Shown here piece after piece: positions 11,401 to 21,945 of a stretch of 64,000 bases of DNA. The translations under genes and the position numbers were made by a program. Where the stretch lies: contig QJNS01000098.1 of NCBI GenBank assembly GCA_004154925.1, positions 1 through 64,000 on the forward strand. The letters run 5' to 3'. The DNA is from Monosporascus cannonballus. Taxonomy: Eukaryota > Ascomycota > Sordariomycetes > Xylariales. Below the pieces are notes generated by a model, which worked only from the letters and a program-made list of their open reading frames with translations, made no database searches and had not been told where the DNA came from. Numbering within the stretch: position 1 is the stretch's first letter; each line of letters begins with the position of its first letter.

Positions 11401-13115
11401 CTCTTGCCGCAAGGGTACGACGACGAGGCGCTGCTGATTTTCTCCCCCCTGCGCCATTCTTATTTCCGGGGAAAACACTACCCATGACGGCTGTGAGTTC
11501 CATCGACATATCCTCGTCCTCTTCGAGTCCTAGAAGATCCTCTTGGGCTTGTGAACCTGGTCGAATACTACCAATCGCCGTCGTGAACTCCATAGTTGCC
11601 TCGTCCATAGCAGCGCCTTGTTCAGCTTTGTCTGGGCTGCTTGGTTCCGTCACAGACTGCTTGGTCCTCTGAGGAAGGATACGGCCCAAAACACGCGTGA
11701 CATCCATCGATATTTCCTCATCGGGAGCATCGTCATCGTCATTTTGCGATCCATCCTGGGTCTTGATGATGCCACCAACTGGTTTTGTCATTTCCATGTC
11801 TATATCCATGTCCATATCCATCTCCCCACCGTCTTGCTCTTCGTCGTCGTCGATTGGGCCCGGTTTAACATGCTGTTGGTTGTTCTCCTGATCTTGTGGG
11901 GGACTTGTTTGCTTCGGTGCGGGCTTCCTAGCCCAACCAAATGATGGGATGATCTCTTCCTCCTCGTCAAGACTTTGAGTTGCGGCCCTATTGGCAGCAA
12001 GCCTGAGAGCATCCTCTAGCGTTGAGCTGGAGTCCTCGGTGAAGCCCGAGCGAGCGGTTGCAGCCGAGGCGATGGATGTACCGGTCACTTCATCAATATC
12101 AAGGTCCATAGAAACTCCATCTGCATCGGAGTCACTGCCGGAGTCTGATCCGATCTCCTCGTGGGTTTCTATCACGCCTTCGGTCGCCTCAGAGTCTGAA
12201 CTATAGATGCTCGAGGCTAGTGTATCATCTGCCGGATTATGAAAGCTCATGACGGAGCTTCGGCGCCTATTCTTCTTCTGGTGAAGATCTCGCTGGTGAC
12301 CGGGCGACTCCGGAACGACATCTTCGACCTGTTCGGGTGGAGTAGAGGGTGGTTCCGATGGATCCGAATCTGCCGGCGCCGCAGCCGAGGACTGCGCCGC
12401 AAGGGATGACTGTCTTCGTGTAGAATCCGTAGAAGTGGTTGAGTCTTGCATGTACTCGACCTCGTGGAAGGTGTGCAATGTCGCCTCCGCCGCAAAGGAG
12501 ACTCTGCGATTGGCCAGAGACTTCCGCCTCGCTTCGCGTCGATCATTAATCTCCTTCTCCAGCTGCACTCTCTCTCGCTCTTCCCGCTCCCGCGCCGCAG
12601 CTTGTTGCTCCTCCTCGGTGCGCAGGGCGATCTTGGTCCCCGACGATGCAGAATCGTCCGTCCGGAACGGGTTAGGCAGATTCTCGGCCCCCTGGACGGC
12701 CGGTGACTGGGATGCATTGCGCGCGGATGACTTGGGTTTGTGCGGAGGTATCTCTGGCAGTATTGGTATCGTAGGCTTCAGAATCGACCTCGGCGGTGGC
12801 CTCGCTGGTGCCGCTAATGACTGAGGGGGATAACGTGTGAGTAAAAGCTGTCGCATATCGCGTATCATGACTGTAAAAACGTCCTGCTCCTGAACTTACC
12901 ACGCGGCGGTTACCAGACCCTGACTTCAGAACATCGAGACCTCCAGGGCCCATACTCTTGCTTCGCGACTTCTTTCGACCTCCCTTACCAGCCAAAGAGC
13001 TAGCCACATCAACGGTGATATTCTCTTTCTCCATCCTTTTCCGCACTGGTGAATGGCCAGTTGACTTTCGTGGTCGCCGTGTAGCCGGCAGGGTTGAATC
13101 GCCGCGACTCGACAT
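8474..13115 (-). CDS. spc7: Outer kinetochore scaffold Spc7 (KNL1/Spc105 family)
   Basis: Spc7 bridges the Mis12 complex to microtubules and recruits spindle checkpoint proteins and phosphatase PP1. I assemble four exons: 13115-12900, 12820-9869, 9816-9195 and 9138-8474. Phases all match and give 1484 residues. Introns are 79, 52 and 56 nt, with GTAAGT, GTAAGT and GTGGGT donors. PP1 docking motifs are visible as SILK (residues 84-87) and RVSF (178-181). About seven MELT-like repeats follow between residues 310 and 590, for example MELTAVMG, MEFTTAIG and MDVTRVLG. Residues 590-950 are Ser/Pro-rich with several S/TP sites. Exon 3 encodes the conserved coiled coil, and exon 4 the C-terminal RWD-type region that binds the Mis12 complex. 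The gene is divergent from rps11, with 793 bp between the two start codons. Identification is firm; exact exon edges are by consensus only. Confidence 0.93.
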
Positions 13116-13908
13116 TTTTACAATGGTTTAGGGAGTGCTGTCTTAGAATTGAGACGTCTACAAGCCAAAGTCGCGACTTCCAAGTTCAGAAGCCACTCGA
13201 CGAGGCAATGTGGGCTGGGTCCATATCGCGTCAACACGGTTTGTTTACACTATTCCCTGATTGAGACTAGTGTCGTCAAGTCCATTCAAAGCTTGGCAGA
13301 TCCTGACTCCGAAGCCCAGCGGGGTGGGAACTCATTTGACTCTCCGCACAGCCACACTAAGCCCATCAGCCTCAGTGAACTGAGTCCCAGTTGGCGTGAT
13401 GCCTTTACCATGTGCGTTTGCCCGATTCAGCCACATGGATGTTAGTCAGGCCGGTAGAGGCGTCGGTACTTAGGTTGATGGTTCAATACAGATGAACGTG
13501 CCTTAATGCAAAGAGTTTAAAATAAATCATCATGGAAATGCTCAGTTGCTAAGGTTGTGTGGACTACCTATGACAAGCCTCATGATATTTAGTTGTCATG
13601 TTGGCCTGGATCATGAACTCTGATCAACATCAATAAGTCCTTGGTATTCATTGCAGAACTAGCCACAAGTGGCTGGGGCCTCGAAGATGGTGGGGAAAAA
13701 GGCGTTCTGGCTTGATCCCATTGGACCGGGCCCTTCGCTTGCCCCATCCCACACAAACTTGAGTTTTCAACACAAAATCAATCCGGCGCCATTTTTTGAT
13801 GGACGGAACTCCCATTACGAACTGAATATCCGGGCCCTTCAACCACCAACGTAACAACGCGATTCCGAATCCACGACCCTCCTGCGATACCGACGACAAA
13901 TCGCAAAC
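13116..13908. promoter_or_regulatory. Shared upstream region of spc7 and rps11
   Basis: 793 bp between divergent start codons. No coding frame with domain content. It must hold the promoters of both genes, but I see no confident TATA box or factor site. Confidence 0.5.
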
Positions 13909-14737
13909 ATGGCCACGGAATTGACTGTTCAGTCGGAGCGTGCTTTCCAGAAGCAGCCCCATATCTTCCTCAACTCTAAGGTCAAGGCCAAGTCCTCCAG
14001 GCCTGGCAAGGTAGGCTCTCGCTGCTGGTCGTCCAGGGCCGTATTCAGACACTAATCATCGACTCAAGAACGGCCGGAGATGGTACAAGGATGTCGGTCT
14101 GGGCTTCAAGACCCCCAAGACCGCCATTGAGGGCAGTTACATCGGTATGTGAAATATTATATCGGCGGCGAGATTTGCGACATCCACCCACGAGCTCGAA
14201 AGTACTAGGCGTTCTGGTATATCCAGAACGCGCGCGATGTCTGCGACTCAGGAGATGGTCGATTTACAGCCACGGGCATACGGGAGCTAATATCGTGCGA
14301 TTTCAGACAAGAAGTGCCCTTTCACCGGTCTGGTCTCGATCCGTGGCAGAATCCTAACCGGTACTGTCGTTTCCACTAAGATGCACCGAACTGTCATCAT
14401 CCGCCGCGAATACCTCCACTTCATCCCCAAGTACGCCCGTTACGAGAAGCGACACAAGAACCTGGCCGCGCACGTTTCGCCGGCTTTCCGTGTTGAGGAG
14501 GGTGACCAGGTCACCGTCGGCCAGTGCAGACCTCTCAGCAAGACTGTACGTCCCTCCCATTAGCTTTATCTCGACACCGAAATTATATCCCCTCGCTATA
14601 TGAAGCAATAGTCCTGCTCCGCTCTCCAAGATCCGTTTTAAGGTTACTGACCGAACCCGACACAACAGGTCCGATTCAACGTTCTCCGTGTACTGCCCCG
14701 AACTGGCAAGGCTGTCAAGAAGTTCAGCAAGTTCTAA
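13909..14737 (+). CDS. rps11: 40S ribosomal protein S11 (uS17)
   Basis: A small-subunit ribosomal protein of the uS17 family, which binds 18S rRNA. Four exons (13909-14010, 14069-14144, 14307-14545, 14669-14737) join in frame to give 161 residues, the usual fungal length. The protein starts [16 protein letters not shown] and has the family core K-K-C-P-F-T-G, the M-x-R-T-V-I-I-R-R segment and the conserved L-H-x-I-P-K-Y-x-R-Y-E-K-R-H-K block. It ends F-S-K-F. Introns are 58, 162 and 123 nt. The first two donors are GTAGGC and GTATGT and the third is GTACGT. Several short introns near the 5' end are typical of fungal ribosomal protein genes. This is one of the most certain calls in the window. 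Confidence 0.97.
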
Positions 14738-15758
14738 GTTGGGGATGATTTCCTTGGCATCAATGGCGTTGTCGCATGAGGGTTCTTCACGATCTGAGAT
14801 TTGGAACGGGTGGCTCGTTCATAGGCTCATGCTACGGAACAGAATTGCTTTACCGGCGATTCTGAAATAAAAAGGATACCGCACACGTTTCGACCGTGTT
14901 GAATATTCGCGACGTGACCGATTCTGTGTGTCTATCCCTTCGCGGTCAGTGGGAATTTCAATACGATGATGAGCATTAGACAGGGAGCTCGGATGGGCGT
15001 CGAGTTCTGCGTAACTTTCCTAGTCCTTTGGTTTTGGGCTGGTCAGCGCGCAGAAAGCTCGGGATGGTTCATCACTAGATTTCCAGAGGTGTTATGTAGT
15101 CCCACCAGATGCCCGAATGAATCCTTAACTTTGGGCATATGAGGATGAAATCATTTACGAAGCCCTGATCTAAACTCCCTATGTATGCGGGCATTGTGCC
15201 CTCCTTTTTCTCGACCTAAATATTTTGAATGAACCCGCCATTAGGTAAATTTCCTCTTAAATACTGCAATTCTCACGAGCGAGCAGTTATGCTACTCCTT
15301 TCGGCCCCAAGACGTTAGCTACATAGGTAGACTGTATCGCGAAACTTCCTATGCTGCGTTATCACCAATGCCCCTAGTTGCATACTCGCTCTTGATAAAT
15401 GCATAAGCGCTACTACCGCCGCAGATATTGACTTGGGAATATTCTTTTTTTAAGGTGTCAGGAAGAAATAATAAATAGCTAAAGTACGGTACATACTTAA
15501 GCAGTTAACGAAAAGGCGTTTTTCGTAACAAATATCAACAGCTACCATGGACGTATTCTGGCCGGCATCTTTTGCTACGTAGTTGGACTGCACCAGAGAT
15601 CCGATAGTTACATTGGGTCTAATAAATGCATATCTGCTTCGATCAGTCCAATTTTCATGTGCATTCGGACCTCAAATCTCTGTTGCGAAGTGGTCGAAGA
15701 GCTGTTGTCAATCCATACTCTCCTTAACAGAGCGGTATCATCCCCCTCTGAGACTGCG
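14738..15758. other. Intergenic region
   Basis: 3' region of rps11 and 5' region of the twin CX9C gene. The middle (15150-15600) is AT-rich. Nothing coding is seen. Confidence 0.5.
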
Positions 15759-16869
15759 ATGGGCTGGTGGGACAGTCTCTGGCCCTCGAGTTCGGGCGCC
15801 GATGACCCGCTAGGAAAGCTCGACCCCAAGCTCCGGGAATTCCTCGAGAAGGAATCGCCCGTAAAATACAACTCCGCCGCCCACTCACAACCGACGACGA
15901 CGAAAACGCAGACACAACCGATCGCGGCGCAATCGCAAGCGACGCAGACGAGCCGAGAAGAAGGCGACGACGACAACAACAACGAGAGCAAGCCCGCGCT
16001 GCCCAAGGAGAGCCAGTTCCAGGATGGGCGCTACGCGCACCTGTGGAAGACGTACCGGCCGCTGGCCGAGGTGGAGGCCGAGACCAAGAGCGACCACGAG
16101 CGGCTGATGGACGTGCTCGAGGCCTACAAGGAGCGCAAGAACCAGATCGGCAAAGCGGCGCTCGAAAACTGCGCCCTCGAGCAGGTCGACTGGCGCTCGT
16201 GCATGATGAACCCGAGCCTGGCGGACCGCATGACCATGTGCCGGGACCAGGTCAGGAAGTTCGAGCGGTGCTACATGATGCAGACGGTACGTGCGCCTAT
16301 AGATAGTTCTTCGCTTGGTTTTTCTGCTGCGTACGCTGCGTATCTACCTACCCACCCGTTCAACGGCTAACCCGCCATCCCCTCCCCGCCAGAGATTCCT
16401 GAAGGCCCTAGGCTATCTCTCGAGTTACGACCGCTCGCCCGAGGTGGAGGAGGAGATCCAGCTGCACGCCGACAAGCTGTACCACCGGATGCTGGAGCAG
16501 GAGGCCGAGGTGGAGAAGGCGAAGGCCGAGGGGCGGCCGATCCCGAAGTTCACATCGCCGATACCACCACCACACCGAAGGCCGGCCGTCGCCGCCGCGA
16601 CGGCAGCGGACCTGGAGCTGACGCCGGAGCAGCAGGAGACGCTCCGCGCGCGCCTCGAGAAGGTGCCCGAGGAGGACCGCGCCGCCGAGGCCGAGGCCAT
16701 CAAGGCCGAGTGGCGCGCCAAGGCCGAGATCGCGTCCCGCGTCCAGGGCCTCTGGAGGCAGCAGGAGGAGGACCGCCGCGCCAGGAAGGAGAGGGGCGAG
16801 CAGACCATGTGGGACAAGGTCGCGGGGGCCTTCGGTGGCGGCGGCGGCGATGGCGAGGGGAAGAAGTGA
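15759..16869 (+). CDS. Twin CX9C (CHCH) protein, probably mitochondrial
   Basis: Two exons, 15759-16286 and 16393-16869, give 334 residues; the 106-nt intron has a GTACGT donor and a CCGCCAG acceptor, phase 0. The protein starts MGWWDSLW, then a low-complexity Q/T-rich linker. Residues about 145-176 carry two helices, each with Cys-x9-Cys (C-A-L-E-Q-V-D-W-R-S-C and C-R-D-Q-V-R-K-F-E-R-C). Twin CX9C proteins are imported into the mitochondrial intermembrane space and oxidised by the Mia40 pathway, and many help assemble respiratory complexes. The C-terminal half is a long, highly charged helix rich in Glu, Ala, Lys and Arg, ending in a Gly-rich tail. I infer mitochondrial placement from the cysteine pattern; I cannot name the yeast orthologue. 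Confidence 0.85.
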
Positions 16870-18647
16870 GCGCTTCGCTTCGCTTCATGCAGCACTGCAT
16901 ACGCCTCTTCTTGGTTCTCGGGAGTTGGGGGTAAAAGCGGTGTTGGATGATGGCCGTGAGGTGCGTTTCTCGGCATCTGCACGTATCCAGGACGGCCTCC
17001 GATTACTGGTCTCCGGCGGTTACGGAAGTTTCCCCAGTCACTAGAGACCTTGATGACAGTGTACATATATTCTGTAAGAGCGTACCATACCTGTAACTAA
17101 ATGCCTACGAACTGATGAGAAGAATCTGAAGCGGGCCAGCTCCATTATTTGACTGCGTATCGAAACAGAGTGGTGCATTGCCAAAATCACATCTCATAGC
17201 AGTGAGAACAGTCTGTCGCCATACAACTATCTATCAGCTCGTACCTAGGTCCAACCGGCCTCAAAGCCTCCCTGGACAATATGGAAACAGCTTGGCGAGC
17301 ACGAAGGATACCTTCAACTCGGCGTTGGAGGAAGCAAGCAAATGGCGGCAGCAGTGCGGCGGCTCCAGGCGACTAGAATATTATTTCCATTTATGCGAGG
17401 TCAAGAAGCCCTGAAGGCGGATTTGCCAACTGTGGGTATATTATACCGACGGCCGGAAGGCGATGCTCATCAGCTGCATCTACGTAATTTGGGGAGCATT
17501 TACCAAATGTCGGAAAGGCATGCGACCGCAATCAAAGCAGAAATCTGCCCACTTGGCGTACGTGGATCTAAAATCAATTCCATCATCGTTTTCCCCAGCT
17601 GATTCCTTCCCGTTCTGTGCCGCACGAATTCGAACAAGCGAGCGCAAAATTGCCTCGTTCTGGGGCCAAGGCCGATGCGGATTACGTAAAAGTCCGGTAG
17701 TGAGGCTTTCGCTCTGGCGTCGCGCTGGGTAAAGGTAAGTTAGGTAAGGATCCTGCGGGCGCTTCCAGGGAACCTTATGGCCTGTGCAATTCTCGTCGTT
17801 TCGGAAAGTCGGGCGCGCCCACTCTATAAGTCAACAGACTCCTCCAACGTGGGCATGAATGACTTCCATGGTCGGACAGCATTAACACTATGTTCCGGCC
17901 AATTTGTAGATGGACCAAAGGCGCAGCTAGCGATTGCCATTCAATACCATGGTGAGATCTAGGCATTCACAGGATCAGGCGAGCGATGCAGCTCTCGCAT
18001 TCTAGTGTAAGTAGCGCGACAGGGTGGTTGACGATGTTTCTATGTACATTATCGCAAAAGACGGAACGTTCGCCGTCTTAGTCTTGATGGAACCCCACGC
18101 ACATGTCATGCTGATCCAGCCGGCGTGCCAAGCGATCGCCAAGGCGGGTGACGGAAGCTTAATTCGAGATAGAACCCCAAATTCTGACGCCAAGTGAGAT
18201 AATCTTGTCTTTTTCTACCGACGCGAATAAGACTCTACGCCGTAAAGCTTGTATTTAACTTGAAAACCGGGTATCAAGGCCAGTCATCGACTACCAAGCA
18301 AGCAGATAAGAGATGAAATTGCCTAAGATACGTATTCGAATAAAGCCTCACAGGATCATCCGAACAGTTGGTTATCATACGAACGAAAAGCAGGCGAGAC
18401 CAATCAAAACGTTACGTATGGTGTTCAATTGGGATATATTTCCGACCCGCCAATATACATATCCGAAACTCCGAAATTCCATCAGTCAGCTCAAAGCGAC
18501 GTGGAGGCAGCCGATTCAATGGCGCTGACACGTATCCGATGCGCGTGCTTGTGATCCATGTCTGAAGGGGCGGTCATGTGCGGTGTGGAATCGAGGTATT
18601 CTTACTGGATCCATCGGGCGTCCACCGAGGCCGCTTCGTCGGTATGC
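16870..18647. other. Intergenic region
   Basis: About 1.8 kb without a supportable gene. Several short frames overlap in both directions with no shared coding bias. Confidence 0.45.
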
Positions 18648-18909
18648 CTAGCAGCAAGACTCTTGACAAGCGCAGAGACCACAGCAAACTTCACAGCCCG
18701 CCTCCTCGCCTCCTCCTCGAAGGTTCATATCGGGCTGGGGCTCCGCCGCCTAAGAGAATGAGTAATAGATGTCAGTCTCGTGCTATGGTTAATTGCGCCA
18801 GGTAATTACGACTCTACTAAGCGTTACTCACGGGCTGCTGGGTGACGATCCCGTCGGCGGGAGCCATCTCCATCGGAGCTTGTTGCTGAGGCTCTTGGGT
18901 GCTGGGCAT
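18648..18909 (-). CDS. 59-residue cysteine-rich small protein
   Basis: A two-exon mini gene: 18909-18832 and 18749-18648, with an 82-nt intron (GTGAGT donor, TTCTCTTAG acceptor, phase 0). The product starts MPSTQEPQQQ, continues with a Met/Ala/Pro/Gln-rich stretch, a short RGGGEE segment, and ends with eight cysteines in the last 17 residues (CCGLCACQESCC at the very end). This layout, a Gln/Pro-rich head and a Cys-cluster tail, resembles small membrane-associated CYSTM-type proteins, but the tail here is less hydrophobic than usual, so the family is tentative. The clean splice and the conserved-style layout are what make me believe it. No neighbour shares the strand closely. Confidence 0.6.
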
Positions 18910-20467
18910 GTTGGCAAGCTGGGGCGTTAATTGAGCCGCTGTCGAAATGAGCAAAAAAAAAAAAAAAACGATAGGCAAAAAAAGAAAGAAGGGTGGTTTT
19001 CTGCGTTACTCCGGAACACAATAGGAAGGTCTTGAGGGAGGACCATCATTCGGACAAGTTCCCTCCCATTTATCTACTCGAACGACCACCTCATCCAAAG
19101 CCAGCAGGCAAGCGACCACGGGCGGCCTCAAAACTTCCAGGGCCCGCCTCTGCTTCGGACAGTCGGCAGACCCCCATGACTCTGCTGGCCAACCTCAGCC
19201 GCCTACTACGTACGGAATCCGAGTTGATGGGGTGATTGGCCAGGAACTTGCGCGATCATAATCCGCTTCAGTCGAGACCTGGACCAGCGTGCAAAGCAGA
19301 CTACTGCAAGCCACAATGCTTGAAACGCTCAGTTACATGTAACCATAGGATGGAGGCGTTGCACAGATGCCGGCGCCTCAAACTATTCGTATGTGTATCC
19401 CTCCCGGCTCGGCATTGCCGGACGTTATAGCACAGTTTTCCCTAAGCTCACGGGCATGGAGTCGCTCAGCCTGCAGTGCTACCCCACCTAGACCTCTCGG
19501 CTTACGTGGCTCTGGTTCGGCAATGTGGGGCTTACAGCCGAGAGGACTTCCTTGGATTAGTGGAATAGTTCCAACAGCGGGTGTGCAGGTCGTTTCATTC
19601 GATGGATTCTATAAGTGTTCGTGACATCATGCGTGCCCTCAAGATGTGCACAGATTGCATTACGAGTAGAAGTCCCAGTTACTGTATCGAATCTGACATT
19701 ACGGAAGTCACATAGAGCACTGCGCTAGCTTAGGTTATAATACCTCTATCCATCAACTACTAGTTTCCCATGAGCGATCGATATATTAATGTAAATGTCA
19801 ATAGCCCTATTCGAAATATCCGTGGCCACTCCAGGTAAGCTGAGAACTATACAATTTAAACAATATAAAGCAGGGCGTACCGAAACAGTAACCAACTGAA
19901 ACAAATAAACAGGGCGTGGCAGGACTCCAGATAGTTGAAACAATGAGCAGACCCTGATAAACCGTTAAGCAGGCGGAGCAATGTGGGCCGGAAATGTCGA
20001 ACAAAGAAGTGAGGTTGCCGCCCCGCTCTCGATGCCAAAGAAGATTCGGTGGCGCCCAGTCTCCCTTAAGTCGATACAGAAACGCATTGTTCCAAATTCG
20101 TTCGTGCTCAGTATCTTCGTGTGCACTTGGCATGGTTAACGACATGAATTCTTCCAGTTCGGCATGTTTCTTCTGCGAGGCCGGACCAGATCGTGGACGG
20201 CTCTCACCGAGATCTTGGGATTGAGCTGGGGGAGATTTAGCCTTAATGGTGATGTCCCCTTCTTGAAGCACCCTGCCCATTTGCTGTCTGATTATTTGCT
20301 TACGGTGAGCTTGACCCGGTGTTGCCACGTCGTAAACTACACCTCCGAGAGGAAACTTTCACTAGCGACAATGCCGGCTTTGCTGGCGAATATCAGGTAC
20401 AGCCAGGTTGCGCTCAAGAGTTCTTCGCGCCTCAATGTCTCGACTGGGTACCCTGTTGCCTGGCGAC
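18910..20467. other. Interval with one open minus-strand frame of uncertain status
   Basis: A run of 16 A residues sits at about 18953-18968. A minus-strand frame at 19807-20328 is coding-like in its first 110 residues (charged, then S/P-rich) and could be a distal exon of the degraded gene at 20468-21782. I could not find splice sites that join them, so I do not call it a gene. Confidence 0.35.
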
Positions 20468-21782
20468 TCAATGATCTGCGAGTCCACCCGAACCTTGACA
20501 TTGCCTCTTCCTCCCGCCAGCGCTTCTTGTGGCTCTCTGTCCTGGTTGCAGCCCGTCCCCGGTAGCTCGACTCCGAGTCAGCCTCCTCTGCGTCGGCATC
20601 GCTGAGCTTGCGCCGTTTCTGCCGGGGGTTCTGCTTTTCGTAGTTACTGCCAGAGCCATGCCAGACCCCGTTGCGCTCTCATTATACGGTCCAGCAGCGT
20701 CGGAATCATCCTCGAGATGGTCGGCCCCACCCTTCCGGGTGGGCGAAATCTTGCCCGTCAGCCTAGGCGAGCCGTTTTTGCGTGCCTTAGCCTCGGCTGC
20801 CCACTCGAAACCCACCGTTGTGGAGTTTCTGCTTTTCGCGGACTTGACCCTGCAGGTCGAGCAGACCAGGGCCTCGCCTTTGTCGCTCGGCTTCCGCATG
20901 GCCGTGTCGCAGACACTGCATCTGACGTAGCAGACGCCCTCAACGCAGTCCCACGGCTGCTCGTGAATCCCCTTCCAGCATTCCGCATGGAAGCCGGGCC
21001 ATGCACCCCTTTCCTGTCGCTCGAGCTCAGTGAGGCGCCCCAGAGCGTCTTCGATGTCTTGCCCGATGCTCTCCGCCGTCCGGAGGTTTTCCGCCTGCTG
21101 GCTCTCCAGCGTCTCGAACCTGTCGTTGAGCTCGAGGTTCTCTGCTTCGGCCCGTTGGACGTTTTCTAGTACCGTTTCGAGTATCTCCGTCGGGACGGGA
21201 CCGCCAGCGTTCGTTGCTGCCTGTTGGAGGATGTCTTTAGGAGGCACACCGTTACCGTTTCGAGTATCTCCGTCGGGACGAGACCGCCAGCGTTCGTTGC
21301 TACCTGTTGGAGGATGTCTTGAGGAGGCACACCGTGGGCGGCGCCGGTATCGCCGAATTCGGGCCGCTCTTAGTCGTTCTCGACGCTCCTTGTCTCCTCC
21401 GCCCTCTCGAAAGTTCTGTTTCTAAGTTTACCACATCAGCAACATTCCGCGCTTTTTCATACTCTCTATAGGCCCTTTGGAGGAAAGACGCACCCTTCTC
21501 GAAATGTTTCTTGGCAACGCCAACAACAGTCGAGGCAGCACATTAAGCTGCCCTGAATCTGGCAGAGCCACCGCCAGGCAAGCGGACGCCGGGGCCCCTC
21601 GAGGGCAGACGCGTCCGAGACCTCCCTTTCCCTTTGGGAATACCCGCAGGCCGGGAAGTTGGGCGGGATCTCGACCTTGGCTTTGGCAGGGATCTTGGCC
21701 GAGAAACTGACCGAGACCCCGACCGGGACGCTATCCTGGACGCTGATAGGGATGATGATCGTGATGCTAGCCGGGAGACCGA
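20468..21782 (-). pseudogene. Degraded or intron-rich gene with coiled coil and CxxC pair, function unknown
   Basis: I do not recognise this protein. The distal part (21220-20468) reads as a coiled coil rich in Glu, Leu and Gln, then a C-x2-C...C-x2-C pair that could bind zinc, then a basic tail. No ATG precedes the coil; the frame at 21247 opens with GTG, so the true start lies upstream. In a second frame, 21333-21542 is also coding-like (a K/E-rich helix ending in a Pro-rich stretch). Above a TAA at 21543-21545, that frame continues to 21782 as an Arg/Ser-rich segment. The TAA could be a RIP-type change from CAA. The two frames can be joined by a 112-nt intron (21332-21221) in phase 0. The gene is therefore either broken or incompletely modelled. 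Confidence 0.45.
21170..21335. repeat. 83-bp tandem duplication across a splice junction
   Basis: Units 21170-21252 and 21253-21335 match except at three positions, all single substitutions. Each unit holds CTCCAACAG followed by G-C-A-G-C-A (unit 1) or G-T-A-G-C-A (unit 2) on the minus strand. The duplication is not a multiple of three, so it would break the frame unless spliced out. Confidence 0.85.
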
Positions 21783-21945
21783 CTAGGGGGTTGCCTGTGG
21801 AATTAACTGGGTTACTGAAATTGGGGACTTGGCTGGTTGATACCGGGTTTGACTGGGAGCCTGACTGGGACGGGACTGAGGAAGAAGAATCGGTAAGCTC
21901 ACCTCTGTTGTTGCTGAAGCCGATGTCGTATTGGTCCCACATCAT

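Noticed and set aside
21466..21945. 159-residue minus-strand frame starting MMWDQYD
   Set aside because: Ser/Pro-rich start looks coding, but it then runs out of frame with the Arg/Ser-rich and coil frames, and no phase-compatible splice to them was found.
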